Origin: Cutibacterium sp.
Lineage (GTDB): Bacteria > Actinomycetota > Actinomycetes > Propionibacteriales > Propionibacteriaceae
Reading direction: 5' to 3'
Length of the DNA stretch: 64,000 nt
Assembly: GCF_030525615.1 (NCBI RefSeq)
Contig: NZ_JAUNEJ010000005.1
Coordinates: 77,359-141,358, forward strand
In this document: piece after piece, positions 1-10,271 of the stretch
Layout of the letters: every line of letters starts with the position of its first letter
How positions within the stretch are numbered: position 1 is the stretch's first letter
Program-made: the position numbers and the translations under genes
Notes under the pieces: model-generated
Databases searched by the model: none
What the model was told of the DNA's origin: nothing
Seen by the model: only the letters and a program-made list of their open reading frames with translations

Positions 1-1
1 G

Positions 2-118
2 GTCTTCCGCGACGACGATTCCCTGCCAGCGACATGGGTCGCCGGAACACTTGAGACGAGTTGGATGGTGGACCACGACGCGTCGGCCGGGCTGCCGCGT
101 TACAACTGCTCGCTGTGA
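2..118 (+). CDS. 3' end of an unidentified protein
   Basis: An open frame enters from the left edge and stops with TGA at 116-118, giving 38 residues that end PRYNCSL. Composition and codon use look coding, but no family is recognised from so short a tail. It would lie upstream of the MauE-like gene with a gap of about 90 bases. Confidence 0.5.
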   Translation, partial: VFRDDDSLPATWVAGTLETSWMVDHDASAGLPRYNCSL

Positions 119-209
119 TACCGACACGTCGGCCACATGACCGCAGCTGCGACCACCTAGCAGTCCACCGTGGATGACGCGCACGTTACTATCTGGAGAC
201 CCAATTAGG

Positions 210-713
210 ATGGCTGTCATGGACACTCAGCTGTCGTCGCGATCCGCCACTGTGCGCGACTGGGTGGGATTTGTGGCCCGAATCATCCTCGGTGGCACTC
301 TCTTGGTGGCAGGGATCACCAAAGCGACCGACATCGACGCAACGATCTGGTCCGTGCGCACCTACCAGATCGTTCCGTGGGACTTCGCGGCTGTTATCGG
401 TTGGGCAATGCCAATTCTGGAGATCATTGTTGGTTTCTTGCTGGTATTTGGCATTGCGACGAGGTGGTCCGGTCTGCTCGGAGCCTTGGCCATGATCGTC
501 TTCATCATCGGGATCTCATCAGTGTGGGTCCGCCACATCTCCTTGGACTGCGGCTGTTTTGGTACCGGCGGAGCTGTCAAGGACACCTGGGCTGATGTCC
601 AGCGCAGCTATGCCCTGGACATCCTGCGTGATCTCGGCCTTGCGCTGTGCGGAGTCTGGCTGGTGGTGCGACCTCGTACTGCCCTGTCCGTGGACCGCTG
701 GATTACTAGCTAA
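210..713 (+). CDS. MauE/DoxX-like membrane protein
   Basis: A 167-residue integral membrane protein with about four hydrophobic segments. It carries the DCGCFG motif typical of the MauE branch of the DoxX-like superfamily, whose members are thought to supply or maintain disulfide/redox equivalents at the membrane. An upstream in-frame ATG at 174 exists, but ATG 210 has a GGAGA at 195-199 at good spacing and places the first membrane helix about 20 residues in; ATG 219 is also possible. It is followed after 84 bases by a membrane-anchored DsbA-like protein, so the pair probably works in oxidative folding or cytochrome/thiol maturation outside the cytoplasm. The role is inferred from family and neighbour. 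Confidence 0.8.
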   Translation: MAVMDTQLSSRSATVRDWVGFVARIILGGTLLVAGITKATDIDATIWSVRTYQIVPWDFAAVIGWAMPILEIIVGFLLVFGIATRWSGLLGALAMIVFIIGISSVWVRHISLDCGCFGTGGAVKDTWADVQRSYALDILRDLGLALCGVWLVVRPRTALSVDRWITS

Positions 714-797
714 AACGCGACGAAATAGGGAGCTGGTTGGGCAACCGGCTACCATGATGGTCGACACATCATCGATTGCATGAGGGGACCCCAACCG

Positions 798-1592
798 ATG
801 GCTGACAAGAAGTCGACCGCCAGCACCTCGAAACGCGCTGCGCTGCGAGCCCAGCAAGAGGCCCAGGAATCAGCGAAGAAACGGCGCCGGATCATCGGCG
901 TCATTGCTGGAGTCGTCATTGTGGCGGCTATCGTCGTCGCCGTGGTTCTTGGGCTCAACCACAAGTCCAGTGACGTGCCGGCGACTGGCCAAATCACCCC
1001 TCCCTCGGCCACCAAGGATGGCGTCTACACGCTGAACAAAGACAAGGCGAAGGACGGCGCGCCCACCGTGACGGTCTTCCAGGACTACCAGTGCCCGGCA
1101 TGCAAGGGAGCCGAGGATAAGTTCGGCAAACCTCTCAAGAACCTGTCATCCAAGGGTGAGATCAAGCTGGAATACCACACCCTGACCTTCCTGGATCTCA
1201 ACCTGAGCAACGACTCCTCGACGCGCGCTGCGATGGCTGCGGCAGCTGCCGACGTCATCGGTAAGTACGACGCTTACCACGATGTCGTCTATTCCCATCA
1301 GCCCGCAGAAGAAGGCACTGGTTACACCGACAACCAGCTGCGCAAGGAATTCGCCTCCGAGGCTGGTATTACCGGTGACGACTTGACGACCTTCCAACGG
1401 ATCTACGACAACAAGCAGACCGAGGAGTTCGTCAAAAATGCCAATGAGCAAGGTCTGAAGAAACTGCAAAAGCTTGACAGCCCCAGCACCCCAACCTTCC
1501 TTATCAACGGCAAGACGTGGAATGGCTGGGCAGACTTCCAGACTGCCCCCTCTTCCGACGATCTGCTCAATGCCATCAAGAAAGCCAAGTGA
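798..1592 (+). CDS. DsbA-family membrane-anchored thiol:disulfide oxidoreductase
   Basis: 264 residues. A basic N-terminus is followed by one transmembrane helix (about residues 33-54), then an extracytoplasmic thioredoxin-like domain with the active-site motif CPAC in QDYQCPACKG near residue 100 and the late cis-Pro region SPSTPTFLING. This is the layout of actinobacterial DsbA-like proteins (thioredoxin_4 type) that oxidise or isomerise secreted proteins. ATG 798 is preferred over ATG 780 because an AGGGGAC lies just upstream of it. The MauE-like gene immediately upstream is a likely redox partner. Confidence 0.85.
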   Translation: MADKKSTASTSKRAALRAQQEAQESAKKRRRIIGVIAGVVIVAAIVVAVVLGLNHKSSDVPATGQITPPSATKDGVYTLNKDKAKDGAPTVTVFQDYQCPACKGAEDKFGKPLKNLSSKGEIKLEYHTLTFLDLNLSNDSSTRAAMAAAAADVIGKYDAYHDVVYSHQPAEEGTGYTDNQLRKEFASEAGITGDDLTTFQRIYDNKQTEEFVKNANEQGLKKLQKLDSPSTPTFLINGKTWNGWADFQTAPSSDDLLNAIKKAK

Positions 1593-1696
1593 CCGTATCA
1601 AGCCGCTAGTCTCCAGCGACCTCTGTTATCTATCTCGAACCAGGCGAACACCGCTCGTCTGGCAACCGGTCCGAGTCGAACACTAGAGTTTGGAAC

Positions 1697-4309
1697 ATGA
1701 CTTCACAGACCTCTACGCCCTCATCCGCTACGTCCCCGACGCGCGGCGTCGTACCTGACAAGCCGGCCCTCGAGGGTCTCGAAGCCAAGTGGGGTCACAT
1801 CTGGGAAGACCAGCAGCTGTACGCCTTTGACGCCACTGCGGTCGACTCCCGCGACCAGGTGTTCTCGATAGACACCCCGCCGCCCACCGTCTCCGGACAC
1901 CTACATCCGGGCCACGTCTTCTCCTACACCCACACCGACACCATCGCTCGCTACCAGCGAATGCGCGGTAAAAAGGTCTTTTATCCCATGGGTTGGGACG
2001 ACAACGGCCTGCCGACCGAGCGCCGCGTGCAGAACTACTACGGTGTGCGCTGCGACCCGTCACTCCCCTACGACCCGGATTTCACTCCGCCGGCCAAGCC
2101 CGACCGCAAGCACCAGGTCGCGGTCAGTCGCCGCAACTTCGTCGAGCTGTGCGTCAAGTTGACCGCCGTCGATGAGAAGACTTTCCAAGACCTGTGGCGT
2201 TCGGTCGGTTTGTCAGTGGACTGGAACCAGCTCTACACGACGATCTCGCCCGAGTCCCAGCGAATCGCCCAGCTTGCTTTCCTGCGCAACCTCGCCCGTG
2301 GCGAGGCCTATATGTCCGACGCCCCGACGCTGTGGGACGTCACTTTCTCCACCGCCGTGGCCCAGGCTGAGCTCGAGGCCCGCGATTACCCCGGCGCCTA
2401 CCACCGTCTTCGCTTCCACCGCCCCAATGGCGAGGATGTTTTCATCGAGACAACTCGTCCGGAGCTGCTGGCGGCCTGCTGCGCCCTCATCGCCCATCCA
2501 GATGACCAGCGCTACCAGCACCTCTTCGGCACCACCGTCACCTCCCCGCTGTATGGAGTTGAGGTACCGGTGCTTGCCCACCCTGCCGCCGAGATGGACA
2601 AGGGTGCCGGCATCGCGATGTGCTGTACTTTCGGTGACCTCACTGACGTCGCCTGGTGGCGCGAACTCCAGCTGCCAACTCGCACCATCATTGGTCGCGA
2701 CGGACGTATCCTCCGCGAGACCCCGCAGTGGATCCTCGACGCTGGTTCCGCCGACAAGTACCAGGCCATTGCCGGTAAGACCACCTTCACTGCCCGCAAG
2801 CTCGTCGTCGAAGCTCTCGCTGCCGCCGGCGAGATGGACGGCGATCCCAAGCCCACCCAGCGCAAGGCCAACTTCTATGAGAAGGGCGACAAGCCGCTGG
2901 AGATCATCGGCACCCGCCAGTGGTACATCCGCAACGGTGGACGTGATGCCGACCTGCGCGCGGCTCTGCTGGAACGTGGTCGAGAACTCGAGTGGGTGCC
3001 TGACCACATGAGGCACCGCTACGAGAACTGGGTCGAGGGCCTCAACGGTGACTGGCTTATCAGCCGTCAACGCTTCTTTGGTGTTCCCTTCCCCGTCTGG
3101 TACCCGCTGGACGATGATGGCCAGCCCGACTACGACCACCCGCTGCTGCCCGAGGAATCGGCTCTCCCGGTCGACCCGGCGTCCCAGGCCCCGGTCGGCT
3201 ACGAAGAGTCCCAGCGCGGCGTTCCCGGCGGATTCATTGGCGATCCTGACGTCATGGACACCTGGGCGACGTCCTCCCTGACCCCTCAAATCGTCACTGG
3301 CTGGGAGCGCGACGCCGACTTATTCGCCAAAACCTTCCCGATGGACTTCGCCCCCGAAGCCCACGACATCATCCGCACCTGGGTGTTCTCCCGTGTGGTA
3401 CGGGCGCACCTGGAGAATGGTGTGCTGCCGTGGAAGCGGGCTGCGATCTCCGGGTTCGTCACTGACCCCGACCGCAAGAAGATGTCGAAGTCGAAGGGTA
3501 ACACCGTTGTCCCGACCGAGATTATCGAGGAATTCGGTGCTGACGCCGTGCGGTGGCGTGCCGCCATGGCTCGTCCAGGGATGGACTCCCCCTTCGACAA
3601 GGCTCAGATGAAGGTTGGTCGCCGTCTGGCGATGAAGATCCTCAACGCCTCGAAATTCGTCCTCGGTTTTGGTGAGGGGGGCGAGGTCGCTGACATCACC
3701 AACCCGGCGGATTTGTCGATGCTCGCCGGGCTGCGTCAGCTGGTCGTCGAGGCCACCGAGGCCTTCGAGAAGTTCAACTACACCGCCGCCCTTGAGGGCT
3801 GCGAGCAGTTCTTCTGGACGTTCTGCGACGACTATCTCGAGTTGGTCAAGGAGCGCGCCTACAACTCCGAGGGGGCCGACGACGCCGGGGCTCTGAGTGC
3901 CCGGACCGCGTTGCGTCTGGCCCTCGACGTCATGTTGCGCTTGTTCGCTCCCTTCCTGCCTTTTGTGACCGAGGAAGTATGGAGTTGGTGGAAGGACGGG
4001 TCGGTACACACCTCATCGTGGCCCACTGCTGACGAAGTGCCCGCTGACGGTGACGCCGATCTCATGGCTGATGTCTCGGCGGCTCTCGTCGAGCTGCGCG
4101 GGGTGAAGTCCACTCATAAGGTGCCTATGCGCACCCCGATTCTCTCGGCTCGTATCAGCGCCCCGGAGTCGGTCATCGCCAACCTCACAGCGGTCGAGTC
4201 TGACTTGGCCAAGGTGTCGAAGACCGAGTCCTTTACCTTCGTCGCAGGCGGCGAGGAACTGAGCCTTGACGCCGAGCTGGGAGAACCCCCGGCCAAGCGC
4301 AAGAAGTAA
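1697..4309 (+). CDS. valS: valyl-tRNA synthetase
   Basis: An 870-residue class I aminoacyl-tRNA synthetase charging tRNA-Val. The HIGH-type signature appears as HLHPGH (about 68-73), the WDDNGLPTE segment follows, the editing (CP1) domain occupies the middle, and the KMSKS loop is KKMSKSKGN near residues 594-602. The C-terminal anticodon-binding domain is present, but the long coiled-coil tail of Gram-negative ValRS is short here. The roughly 100-base gap from the DsbA-like gene suggests its own promoter. No T-box structure was apparent in the leader. Confidence 0.95.
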   Translation: MTSQTSTPSSATSPTRGVVPDKPALEGLEAKWGHIWEDQQLYAFDATAVDSRDQVFSIDTPPPTVSGHLHPGHVFSYTHTDTIARYQRMRGKKVFYPMGWDDNGLPTERRVQNYYGVRCDPSLPYDPDFTPPAKPDRKHQVAVSRRNFVELCVKLTAVDEKTFQDLWRSVGLSVDWNQLYTTISPESQRIAQLAFLRNLARGEAYMSDAPTLWDVTFSTAVAQAELEARDYPGAYHRLRFHRPNGEDVFIETTRPELLAACCALIAHPDDQRYQHLFGTTVTSPLYGVEVPVLAHPAAEMDKGAGIAMCCTFGDLTDVAWWRELQLPTRTIIGRDGRILRETPQWILDAGSADKYQAIAGKTTFTARKLVVEALAAAGEMDGDPKPTQRKANFYEKGDKPLEIIGTRQWYIRNGGRDADLRAALLERGRELEWVPDHMRHRYENWVEGLNGDWLISRQRFFGVPFPVWYPLDDDGQPDYDHPLLPEESALPVDPASQAPVGYEESQRGVPGGFIGDPDVMDTWATSSLTPQIVTGWERDADLFAKTFPMDFAPEAHDIIRTWVFSRVVRAHLENGVLPWKRAAISGFVTDPDRKKMSKSKGNTVVPTEIIEEFGADAVRWRAAMARPGMDSPFDKAQMKVGRRLAMKILNASKFVLGFGEGGEVADITNPADLSMLAGLRQLVVEATEAFEKFNYTAALEGCEQFFWTFCDDYLELVKERAYNSEGADDAGALSARTALRLALDVMLRLFAPFLPFVTEEVWSWWKDGSVHTSSWPTADEVPADGDADLMADVSAALVELRGVKSTHKVPMRTPILSARISAPESVIANLTAVESDLAKVSKTESFTFVAGGEELSLDAELGEPPAKRKK

Positions 4310-4326
4310 TCCAGAAGAAGTAATCC

Positions 4327-4370
4327 CATGAACGATCGCCGGTGCTCCACGGCACCGACGATCATTCATG
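4327..4370. terminator. large inverted repeat between convergent valS and tricorn gene
   Basis: Arms at 4327-4344 and 4353-4370 pair over 18 bases with two mismatches around an 8-base loop. The position between two convergent genes suggests a bidirectional terminator. There is no clear T-run on either side, so it may be a non-canonical terminator or an mRNA 3'-end stabiliser. Confidence 0.6.
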
Positions 4371-4383
4371 GCGACCCGAAGTC

Positions 4384-7300
4384 TCAGCCGAAGAGCGGCC
4401 CAGGAATTTCCGGCGGGGTGGAGGCCGGTTTCTGGTCAAGCTGACGCAGACACTCGCAGATAGCTGCGTCAAGCTGAACGTCCTTATCGGATTCCCAATC
4501 TTCCGGGGCGACCGTCACCACAATGTCCGGATCGACTCCGTGGTTCTCCACACCCCAGCCATACTTGCCATACCAGCCGGCATATCTGGGCTGAGTGACG
4601 CTGGTGCCGTCGACAAGATCGAAGCGGCCGTCAATACCGATGACGCCACCCCATGACCTCTCACCGATAACCTTGGCGTACCCCATGGTCTGAGTGGCCG
4701 CAGACACGATGTCTCCGTCAGAACCCGCCCACTGGTTGGTGACCATGACGATTGGTCCACGCACCGCGTTCTCCGGGTAGGGGATGGGACTGTCGTACCA
4801 GCGGCAGAAATCCCACCCAACGACCTTGCGAGCCAGCCTCTCGACGACCAGCTGTGAGGTGTGGCCGCCGTGGTTGAATCGCACGTCGGCGATAACACCC
4901 TCATGGCTGGTGGCCTCATTGATCTGACGGTGCAGCTCGGCCCACCCGTCGGACACCATGTCCGGCACGTGCAGGTAGCCGAGTCGTCCACCCGAGTGTT
5001 CCTCGACGTAGCGGCGTCGAGACGCCACCCAGTCGTGGTAACGCAGCGGGGCTTCGTCAGCCATCGGCACGACGGCTACCCGACGCTCATTCTCGCCCCG
5101 GCGCACCGTCAACTCGACGACACGCCCAGCAGATCCCACCAGCAGCTCGCCGAGAGTCCCGTCGACGCCGACTTTCCGACCGTCGACCGCTACAACGACG
5201 TCACCGTCTGCGACCGCGACACCAGCTGCCCGCAGCGGAGACCACGCTCGCGGATCTGAGGATTCACCGGGAATGACACGAGTAATTGTGGTCCCATCGG
5301 ATCGGCTGCTGATGTCCGCACCGAGCAAACCGGCGCGCATCTCGGGGTCGCCGGAAGCTGCCGGAGCAGAGACGTAGGAATGTGAGGTGTTGAGTTCCGC
5401 AACGGTCTCCCACAAGATGTCGTGGAGGTCGTCGACGGTGTGGCACAGGTCGACCAGCGGGCGGTAACGATTCAGCACACCATCCCAGTCGACACCATTC
5501 ATATCAGCGCGCCAGTAGTGGCTGGCCATCAGGCGGCCGTTCTCGTCGAACATCTGACGCCACTCGGCGCGCGGATCGATGGTGCGACGCAGCCGCGACA
5601 GGTCGACGCGAATGCACGCCGGGTCGTCGTCATCGACCTTGTGAGAGGAAGGCACCACAAGAACATCATCGTTGTAGCGGACCACCAGACGCTCACCGTC
5701 ACCGGACACCGAGTAAGAGTCAACGCGCTCGCACAGCTTGTCAAGGTGTCGATTGGCAAGGTTGTAATGCCACAGCACGTCGGCAGGGGCTTCCCCACTG
5801 ACACCCGCACGAGTAGCACCAAGTTCACCGCCACGGTCGGCGACCTCAATCCAAACCAGCCCGTCCTTGACCACAGCCAGTCCGCGATAGGAACCCGAGG
5901 GTACCGGGAAGGGCACCATCCTTTCCTCAAAACCGTCAGCGTCGAGGTGACAGACCACCCCCGGGGTCTGGTCGTCGTTGCCGGCTTCGGCAGTGGCCTT
6001 GGCCTTCGCGTCTTGGACCTCGCTAATCCGCCATCCTTGGGAAGAGGGACCGAACGGTGAGATCTCGGTGGCACTCAGCGGAACCAGCCACGGGCGCTGA
6101 GTATGCCCGAACGAAAGGTCAAAGGTCTGGCCGTCGTAATTCGGATCGAAGGTACGAGCCGAAAGCATGACGAGGTACTTGCCGTCGGCAGTGAACACCG
6201 GACATGAGTCGTCAAATGTGCCACGGGTGAGTGCGAAGGACTCCCCCATCCCCTGCTCATCCCAGCACCGAATCTGACCGATCATGGCCTCACTCAAGGC
6301 CACCGGGGAACGCCATACCAGGTAACGGGAATCCGGGGACCATGCCAGCCCGCTGGCCTCACCCTCCGGAGAAGCCGCGATCTGACGCACGGCCCCGTCA
6401 GCGATGGTAACGATGAGGATACGACCGTCGTGGCTAACGAGGGCAACCTTCGTGCCGTCGGGGGCTGGCGAGATGTGTAGCACCCGACCAATCCGGCCCT
6501 GCGCCAGGCGACGAATCTCGCCGGTGCCGTCGAGATTTGCGACCTCAAGGCAGTCCTCCCCCTCGACATCGCTGGCCCATACTCCCTGTCCAGTCTGGCC
6601 CAGAACGCGCGGCTCACGGATACGCACCCCGTCAGCTGCCGACAGCGCCCGAGCCGGACCGGAACGGTGGGTCAAGAAGTAGGCAGCCCCCCGCCATTCA
6701 AGTAAGGACCCATCGCCGCCGTGATCGGAGACGACTGCTTCCAGCCGATCTGTGGGGTCCAGCGACACGCGCTGGGGCGCCCCAATACCAAGGTCGATCT
6801 CGAGGCGTTGGGGTTCGTCGTCGAGGCCGTTCATCGTCCAGATCGCCCCGTGAGCGTGATACACGATCGTCATCCCGTCGGTGCGCGGGTCCCGCACGTA
6901 ACCCTCGGTCTCACCGTGGTGGGTGTGCTGGCGCAGGTCATGGCCCTCACCGTCAACCGACCAGATCTGCGCCTGGGCGCGCGGGGAATCGTCTTCACTC
7001 ATGTCGGAGCTGAAGATGAGCCGGTCACCGACCCAACCAACCCCGTAGCGACCAGCGGCGGCGTAGCGACCATCGTGGTCATCGTTACCGTCACGCAGCA
7101 CGCGCAGGAAGTGATCCGACCCGGCAGGACGCAGCCAAATCTGGGCGGCAGTGCCACCTCGGTAGCGCTTCCACCGCGAACAGTCTCCAGAGTTCGGGGT
7201 AACGACCGCTACCGCCCCATCCGAATTAACGGCCAGGTCCATTCCCGGTCCGTATCCGAGGCGCTCGACGTGGCCATCGAGGGAGACCGTGTACAGCCAG

Positions 7301-7641
7301 GCCAAACCGATGTCATTGGTCTGATGAGGAGACGAAAACACCACGTGCTCGTCATCCTGCCATCCCACAACGAGGTTGCGATCAGCTCCGAGCCAGGTCA
7401 GCCGACGCTGATCGCCGGTAGCCAGATCAATGACGAAAACTTCAGGCCGCTGCCCCAGATACGAGGTCCATGCAATCTTCGTGCCATTCGGGCTAAAACG
7501 AGGGTTTCGGACCATGGCATGATCGCTGGTGAGCCGACTTGCCCGTCCTCCCGTGACGGGAACCAACCACAAATCGTTGTCGGCGGTGAAAACCACCAGA
7601 TCGCCATGGACATCGGGGTATCGCAGATATCCAGTTGCCAT
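4384..7641 (-). CDS. tricorn protease homolog (S41-type)
   Basis: 1085 residues from ATG 7641. The N-terminal half consists of repeated beta-propeller blades (for example PRFSPNGTKIAWTS). A PDZ-like segment (GVAVADGDVVVAVDG) follows, and then a C-terminal S41 serine peptidase core with the nucleophile in NQWAGSDGD (Ser near residue 975) and the HYWRADMNGVDW segment (candidate catalytic His near 707). Tricorn is a large cytoplasmic peptidase acting downstream of Clp or proteasome to cut oligopeptides into short peptides. An upstream in-frame TTG is less likely as the start. It lies head to head with a small gene on the other strand, and clpX/clpP are nearby, which fits a protein-turnover theme. 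Confidence 0.9.
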   Translation of the reverse strand: MATGYLRYPDVHGDLVVFTADNDLWLVPVTGGRASRLTSDHAMVRNPRFSPNGTKIAWTSYLGQRPEVFVIDLATGDQRRLTWLGADRNLVVGWQDDEHVVFSSPHQTNDIGLAWLYTVSLDGHVERLGYGPGMDLAVNSDGAVAVVTPNSGDCSRWKRYRGGTAAQIWLRPAGSDHFLRVLRDGNDDHDGRYAAAGRYGVGWVGDRLIFSSDMSEDDSPRAQAQIWSVDGEGHDLRQHTHHGETEGYVRDPRTDGMTIVYHAHGAIWTMNGLDDEPQRLEIDLGIGAPQRVSLDPTDRLEAVVSDHGGDGSLLEWRGAAYFLTHRSGPARALSAADGVRIREPRVLGQTGQGVWASDVEGEDCLEVANLDGTGEIRRLAQGRIGRVLHISPAPDGTKVALVSHDGRILIVTIADGAVRQIAASPEGEASGLAWSPDSRYLVWRSPVALSEAMIGQIRCWDEQGMGESFALTRGTFDDSCPVFTADGKYLVMLSARTFDPNYDGQTFDLSFGHTQRPWLVPLSATEISPFGPSSQGWRISEVQDAKAKATAEAGNDDQTPGVVCHLDADGFEERMVPFPVPSGSYRGLAVVKDGLVWIEVADRGGELGATRAGVSGEAPADVLWHYNLANRHLDKLCERVDSYSVSGDGERLVVRYNDDVLVVPSSHKVDDDDPACIRVDLSRLRRTIDPRAEWRQMFDENGRLMASHYWRADMNGVDWDGVLNRYRPLVDLCHTVDDLHDILWETVAELNTSHSYVSAPAASGDPEMRAGLLGADISSRSDGTTITRVIPGESSDPRAWSPLRAAGVAVADGDVVVAVDGRKVGVDGTLGELLVGSAGRVVELTVRRGENERRVAVVPMADEAPLRYHDWVASRRRYVEEHSGGRLGYLHVPDMVSDGWAELHRQINEATSHEGVIADVRFNHGGHTSQLVVERLARKVVGWDFCRWYDSPIPYPENAVRGPIVMVTNQWAGSDGDIVSAATQTMGYAKVIGERSWGGVIGIDGRFDLVDGTSVTQPRYAGWYGKYGWGVENHGVDPDIVVTVAPEDWESDKDVQLDAAICECLRQLDQKPASTPPEIPGPLFG

Positions 7642-7689
7642 GGTTGTCAGGGTACCGTCTTGTACACAGACCAACAGGAGGATGACCCC

Positions 7690-8073
7690 ATGGCAGGTAC
7701 GCGAAAATCCGCGAAGTCAAAGCTCGTCAAAACGGCCATAGCCGCCGGAACACCACTGGCCAAGGATTTGTGGGATGCCATCAACACTGACGGGCGTGCC
7801 GAGGCATGGGCGAAGTCTCACTATGCCAAGGCCCGCAAATCGGCAGCCGCGAAAACCGCGCTGGGGCGAGTCCAACTCACTGTAGATCGGGTACGGGAAT
7901 ACGCCGACCACTCCTCCAGCCCCAATGCCCACCAATGGCGTGACGAGGCCAACAACATCGCGTCGCGTATCCCGCTGGTCAAAGTGCAGCGTGGCAAGGA
8001 GCGCCGCAAGTCGGTCTCAGAACTACAAAGACGAGCTGACAAACTCCTCGCCGACGTTCTCGACGAGCACTGA
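7690..8073 (+). CDS. conserved hypothetical basic protein, 127 aa
   Basis: A strong AGGAGG at 7676-7681 precedes ATG 7690. The product is 127 residues, Lys/Arg-rich (N-terminus MAGTRKSAKSK), predicted mostly alpha-helical, with no signal peptide or membrane segment. No family is recognised. It is transcribed divergently from tricorn and ends two bases before the clpX stop, so it is convergent with clpX. Basic charge and size would suit a nucleic-acid or ribosome-associated protein, but this is only a possibility. Confidence 0.75.
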   Translation: MAGTRKSAKSKLVKTAIAAGTPLAKDLWDAINTDGRAEAWAKSHYAKARKSAAAKTALGRVQLTVDRVREYADHSSSPNAHQWRDEANNIASRIPLVKVQRGKERRKSVSELQRRADKLLADVLDEH

Positions 8074-8075
8074 GG

Positions 8076-9368
8076 TCAGGCCGACAACCGTCCTCGGCCA
8101 TGGACCATGCTCGGCGAGGACAGGTACTGACACTTCCCTTCCCCGGTGATGGCCTCCCGGGTCACCACGACACGAGCGACGTCATCGCGGGAAGGAACGT
8201 CGAACATGACATCCATGAGGGTTTCCTCGATGATGGCACGCAACCCACGCGCGCCGGTCCCCCGAGATACGGCTTTGTCAGCGATGGCCTCCAAAGCGCT
8301 CCCAGTGAAGGTCAATTCGACCCCATCGAGTTCGAAGAGTTTCTCGAACTGTCGGGTCAGGGCGTTGCGTGGTTCGGTGAGAATACGCACCAGGGCATGA
8401 CGATCAAGGGGATGCACAGCAGTCACCATCGGCAGACGCCCGATGAACTCGGGGATGAGCCCGAATTCGTGAAGGTCCTCGGGGCGCACCAGCTTCAAGA
8501 CCTCCGGTCCTTCGAGCGTGTCGCGAATACCGGGATCGTTGTTGAATCCGAGCGGACGGGTACCGATTCGCTTCGTGATGATGTCTTCCAGACCGGCAAA
8601 AGCCCCACCGACGATGAAAAGAATGTTGGTGGTGTCGATCTGGATGAAATCCTGCTGGGGGTGTTTTCGACCACCCTGCGGAGGCACCGAGGCGACCGTC
8701 CCTTCAAGGATCTTCAACAGTGCCTGCTGGACTCCCTCGCCGGAGACGTCACGGGTGATCGACGGGTTCTCTGACTTGCGGGCTACTTTGTCGATCTCAT
8801 CGATGTAGATAATTCCCCGTTCGGCGCGCTTGACGTCAAAATCTGCCGCCTGAAGCAGTTTGAGCAGGATGTTCTCGACGTCTTCACCGACATAGCCGGC
8901 TTCGGTGAGAGCCGTCGCGTCAGCCATCGCGAAGGGGACGTTGAGCTGACGGGCCATCGTCTGGGCTAGGTAGGTTTTGCCGCAACCCGTCGGCCCGAGC
9001 ATGAGGATGTTGGACTTGCCGAGTTCTACCCCATCATCCTCGGCCCGACGGGCGTGCGGCACGTCAACTTCAGACTGAATACGTTTGTAGTGGTTATAGA
9101 CCGCCACCGAGAGGGTGCGTTTGGCCTCCTCCTGGCCGATCACCCAAGCGTCCAGGAATTCGCACAGTTCGCGGGGACTGGGCAGTTCGTCGAGGCCACC
9201 GACCTCCTCCGGGGAGGAAAATTCCTCCTCGAGGATTTCATTACACAGGTCAATGCACTCGTCACAGATGTAAACCCCGGGGCCAGCGATGAGCTTCTTG
9301 ACCTGCTTCTGGCTCTTTCCGCAGAAAGAACACTTAAAGAGATCTCCGCTCTCACCAATCCGCGCCAT
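8076..9368 (-). CDS. clpX: ATP-dependent Clp protease ATP-binding subunit ClpX
   Basis: 430 residues. The N-terminal zinc-binding domain has Cys at 13, 16, 35 and 38 (CSFC and CDEC). The AAA+ module has Walker A GPTGCGKT (125-132), Walker B IIYIDEID (about 186-193), sensor and pore-loop GYVGED (about 158-163), and the C-terminal D2 small domain. ClpX unfolds tagged substrates and threads them into ClpP. It sits downstream of clpP1 and clpP2 on the same strand, but a strong hairpin in the 206-base gap suggests separate transcription. The full family length is present. Confidence 0.97.
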   Translation of the reverse strand: MARIGESGDLFKCSFCGKSQKQVKKLIAGPGVYICDECIDLCNEILEEEFSSPEEVGGLDELPSPRELCEFLDAWVIGQEEAKRTLSVAVYNHYKRIQSEVDVPHARRAEDDGVELGKSNILMLGPTGCGKTYLAQTMARQLNVPFAMADATALTEAGYVGEDVENILLKLLQAADFDVKRAERGIIYIDEIDKVARKSENPSITRDVSGEGVQQALLKILEGTVASVPPQGGRKHPQQDFIQIDTTNILFIVGGAFAGLEDIITKRIGTRPLGFNNDPGIRDTLEGPEVLKLVRPEDLHEFGLIPEFIGRLPMVTAVHPLDRHALVRILTEPRNALTRQFEKLFELDGVELTFTGSALEAIADKAVSRGTGARGLRAIIEETLMDVMFDVPSRDDVARVVVTREAITGEGKCQYLSSPSMVHGRGRLSA

Positions 9369-9515
9369 CCGGCTTTCCTCCTTGTCGGCAAGCCACCATC
9401 GTTACGTCCAGTTGGACATTCGTCCCCGAGCTGTGCGCCGTCCACCTTAGCCGTAGACGGTATCCGCACTATGGCAGTCGCCGCCCGTGTTCGGGTGACG
9501 ACGTTCAACCCTGTA

Positions 9516-9540
9516 GTGGCCCTCGAGACTCGAGGGCCAC
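9516..9540 (-). terminator. strong hairpin between clpP2 and clpX
   Basis: A near-perfect palindrome: 12-base arms at 9516-9527 and 9529-9540 (arm GTGGCCCTCGAG) around a single central base. It lies about 35 bases after the clpP2 stop in the direction of transcription and could end or attenuate the clpP1P2 transcript before clpX. There is no T-run. Confidence 0.6.
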
Positions 9541-9574
9541 CATTCACCGGACAAGAACTCACCCGGTGAAGACC

Positions 9575-10264
9575 TCACACGGTGGTGAGGATGTCGTCGA
9601 TGAGGCCGTATTCCTTGGCACCCTGGGCCGTCAGGTACTTGTCGCGGTCGATGTCCTTGGACACCTGTTCGACGCTCTGGCCGGTCGCGTCAGCCAACAT
9701 CGACTCCATGAGCTTGCGGATTCGCTGGATCTCGTCGTCCAAAATCTCGATGTCGGTTGCCTGACCATAGGTGGCCTGGCCCATCGCCGGCTGGTGAATG
9801 AGGATCGTCGAGTTCGGCAGGGACAAACGCTGCCCCTTCGCTCCAGCCGCCAACAGCACTGCCGCCGCCGAGGCCGCCATACCCAGACAGATCGTCTGAA
9901 CGTCAGGACGCACATAGTTCATGGTGTCGTAGATGGCCGTCATAGCAGTAAAGGAGCCACCGGGTGAGTTGATGTACATACTAATCTGACGATCAGCTTC
10001 CATCGACTGCAGACACAACAGCTGAGCCATCACGGCGTTGGCAATGTCGTCAGTTACCGGGGTGCCGAGGAAGATAATGCGATCCTCGAACAACTTTGTG
10101 TAGGGGTCGACCCGGCGCACCCCATAAGAGGTGCGCTCCTCCCACTGCGGGATGTAGTAGTCGTTGCGCGGACCTGCGGGGGCCAGCCCACCGGGAGCAG
10201 CCTGCTCGGCCTGCTCGGCGTTGAAGGCGGCCAACCGATTCTTGTCGAAGGCGTTGAATCCCAT
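9575..10264 (-). CDS. clpP2: ATP-dependent Clp protease proteolytic subunit 2
   Basis: 229 residues from ATG 10264, preceded by GAGGTGACC. The catalytic triad is visible: Ser in GMAASAAAV, His in LIHQPAMG, Asp in the DIDRDKY region. The N-terminal extension before RTSYGVRRVDPY fits the second ClpP of actinobacteria, which forms a mixed ClpP1P2 tetradecamer. An open frame continues upstream of the chosen start but runs antiparallel into clpP1 and is not used. Only seven bases separate it from the clpP1 stop, so the two are co-translated. Confidence 0.95.
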   Translation of the reverse strand: MGFNAFDKNRLAAFNAEQAEQAAPGGLAPAGPRNDYYIPQWEERTSYGVRRVDPYTKLFEDRIIFLGTPVTDDIANAVMAQLLCLQSMEADRQISMYINSPGGSFTAMTAIYDTMNYVRPDVQTICLGMAASAAAVLLAAGAKGQRLSLPNSTILIHQPAMGQATYGQATDIEILDDEIQRIRKLMESMLADATGQSVEQVSKDIDRDKYLTAQGAKEYGLIDDILTTV

Positions 10265-10271
10265 GGTCACC

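Noticed and set aside
2213..3289. Long open frame on the minus strand inside valS (358 codons), and a similar one at 14126-15535 opposite pepT
   Set aside because: They are antisense to strongly conserved genes, have no family match, and arise from high third-position GC.
6721..7689. Open frame on the plus strand joining the 7690 gene upstream
   Set aside because: It lies antisense to the tricorn gene; AGGAGG and ATG at 7690 give the real start.
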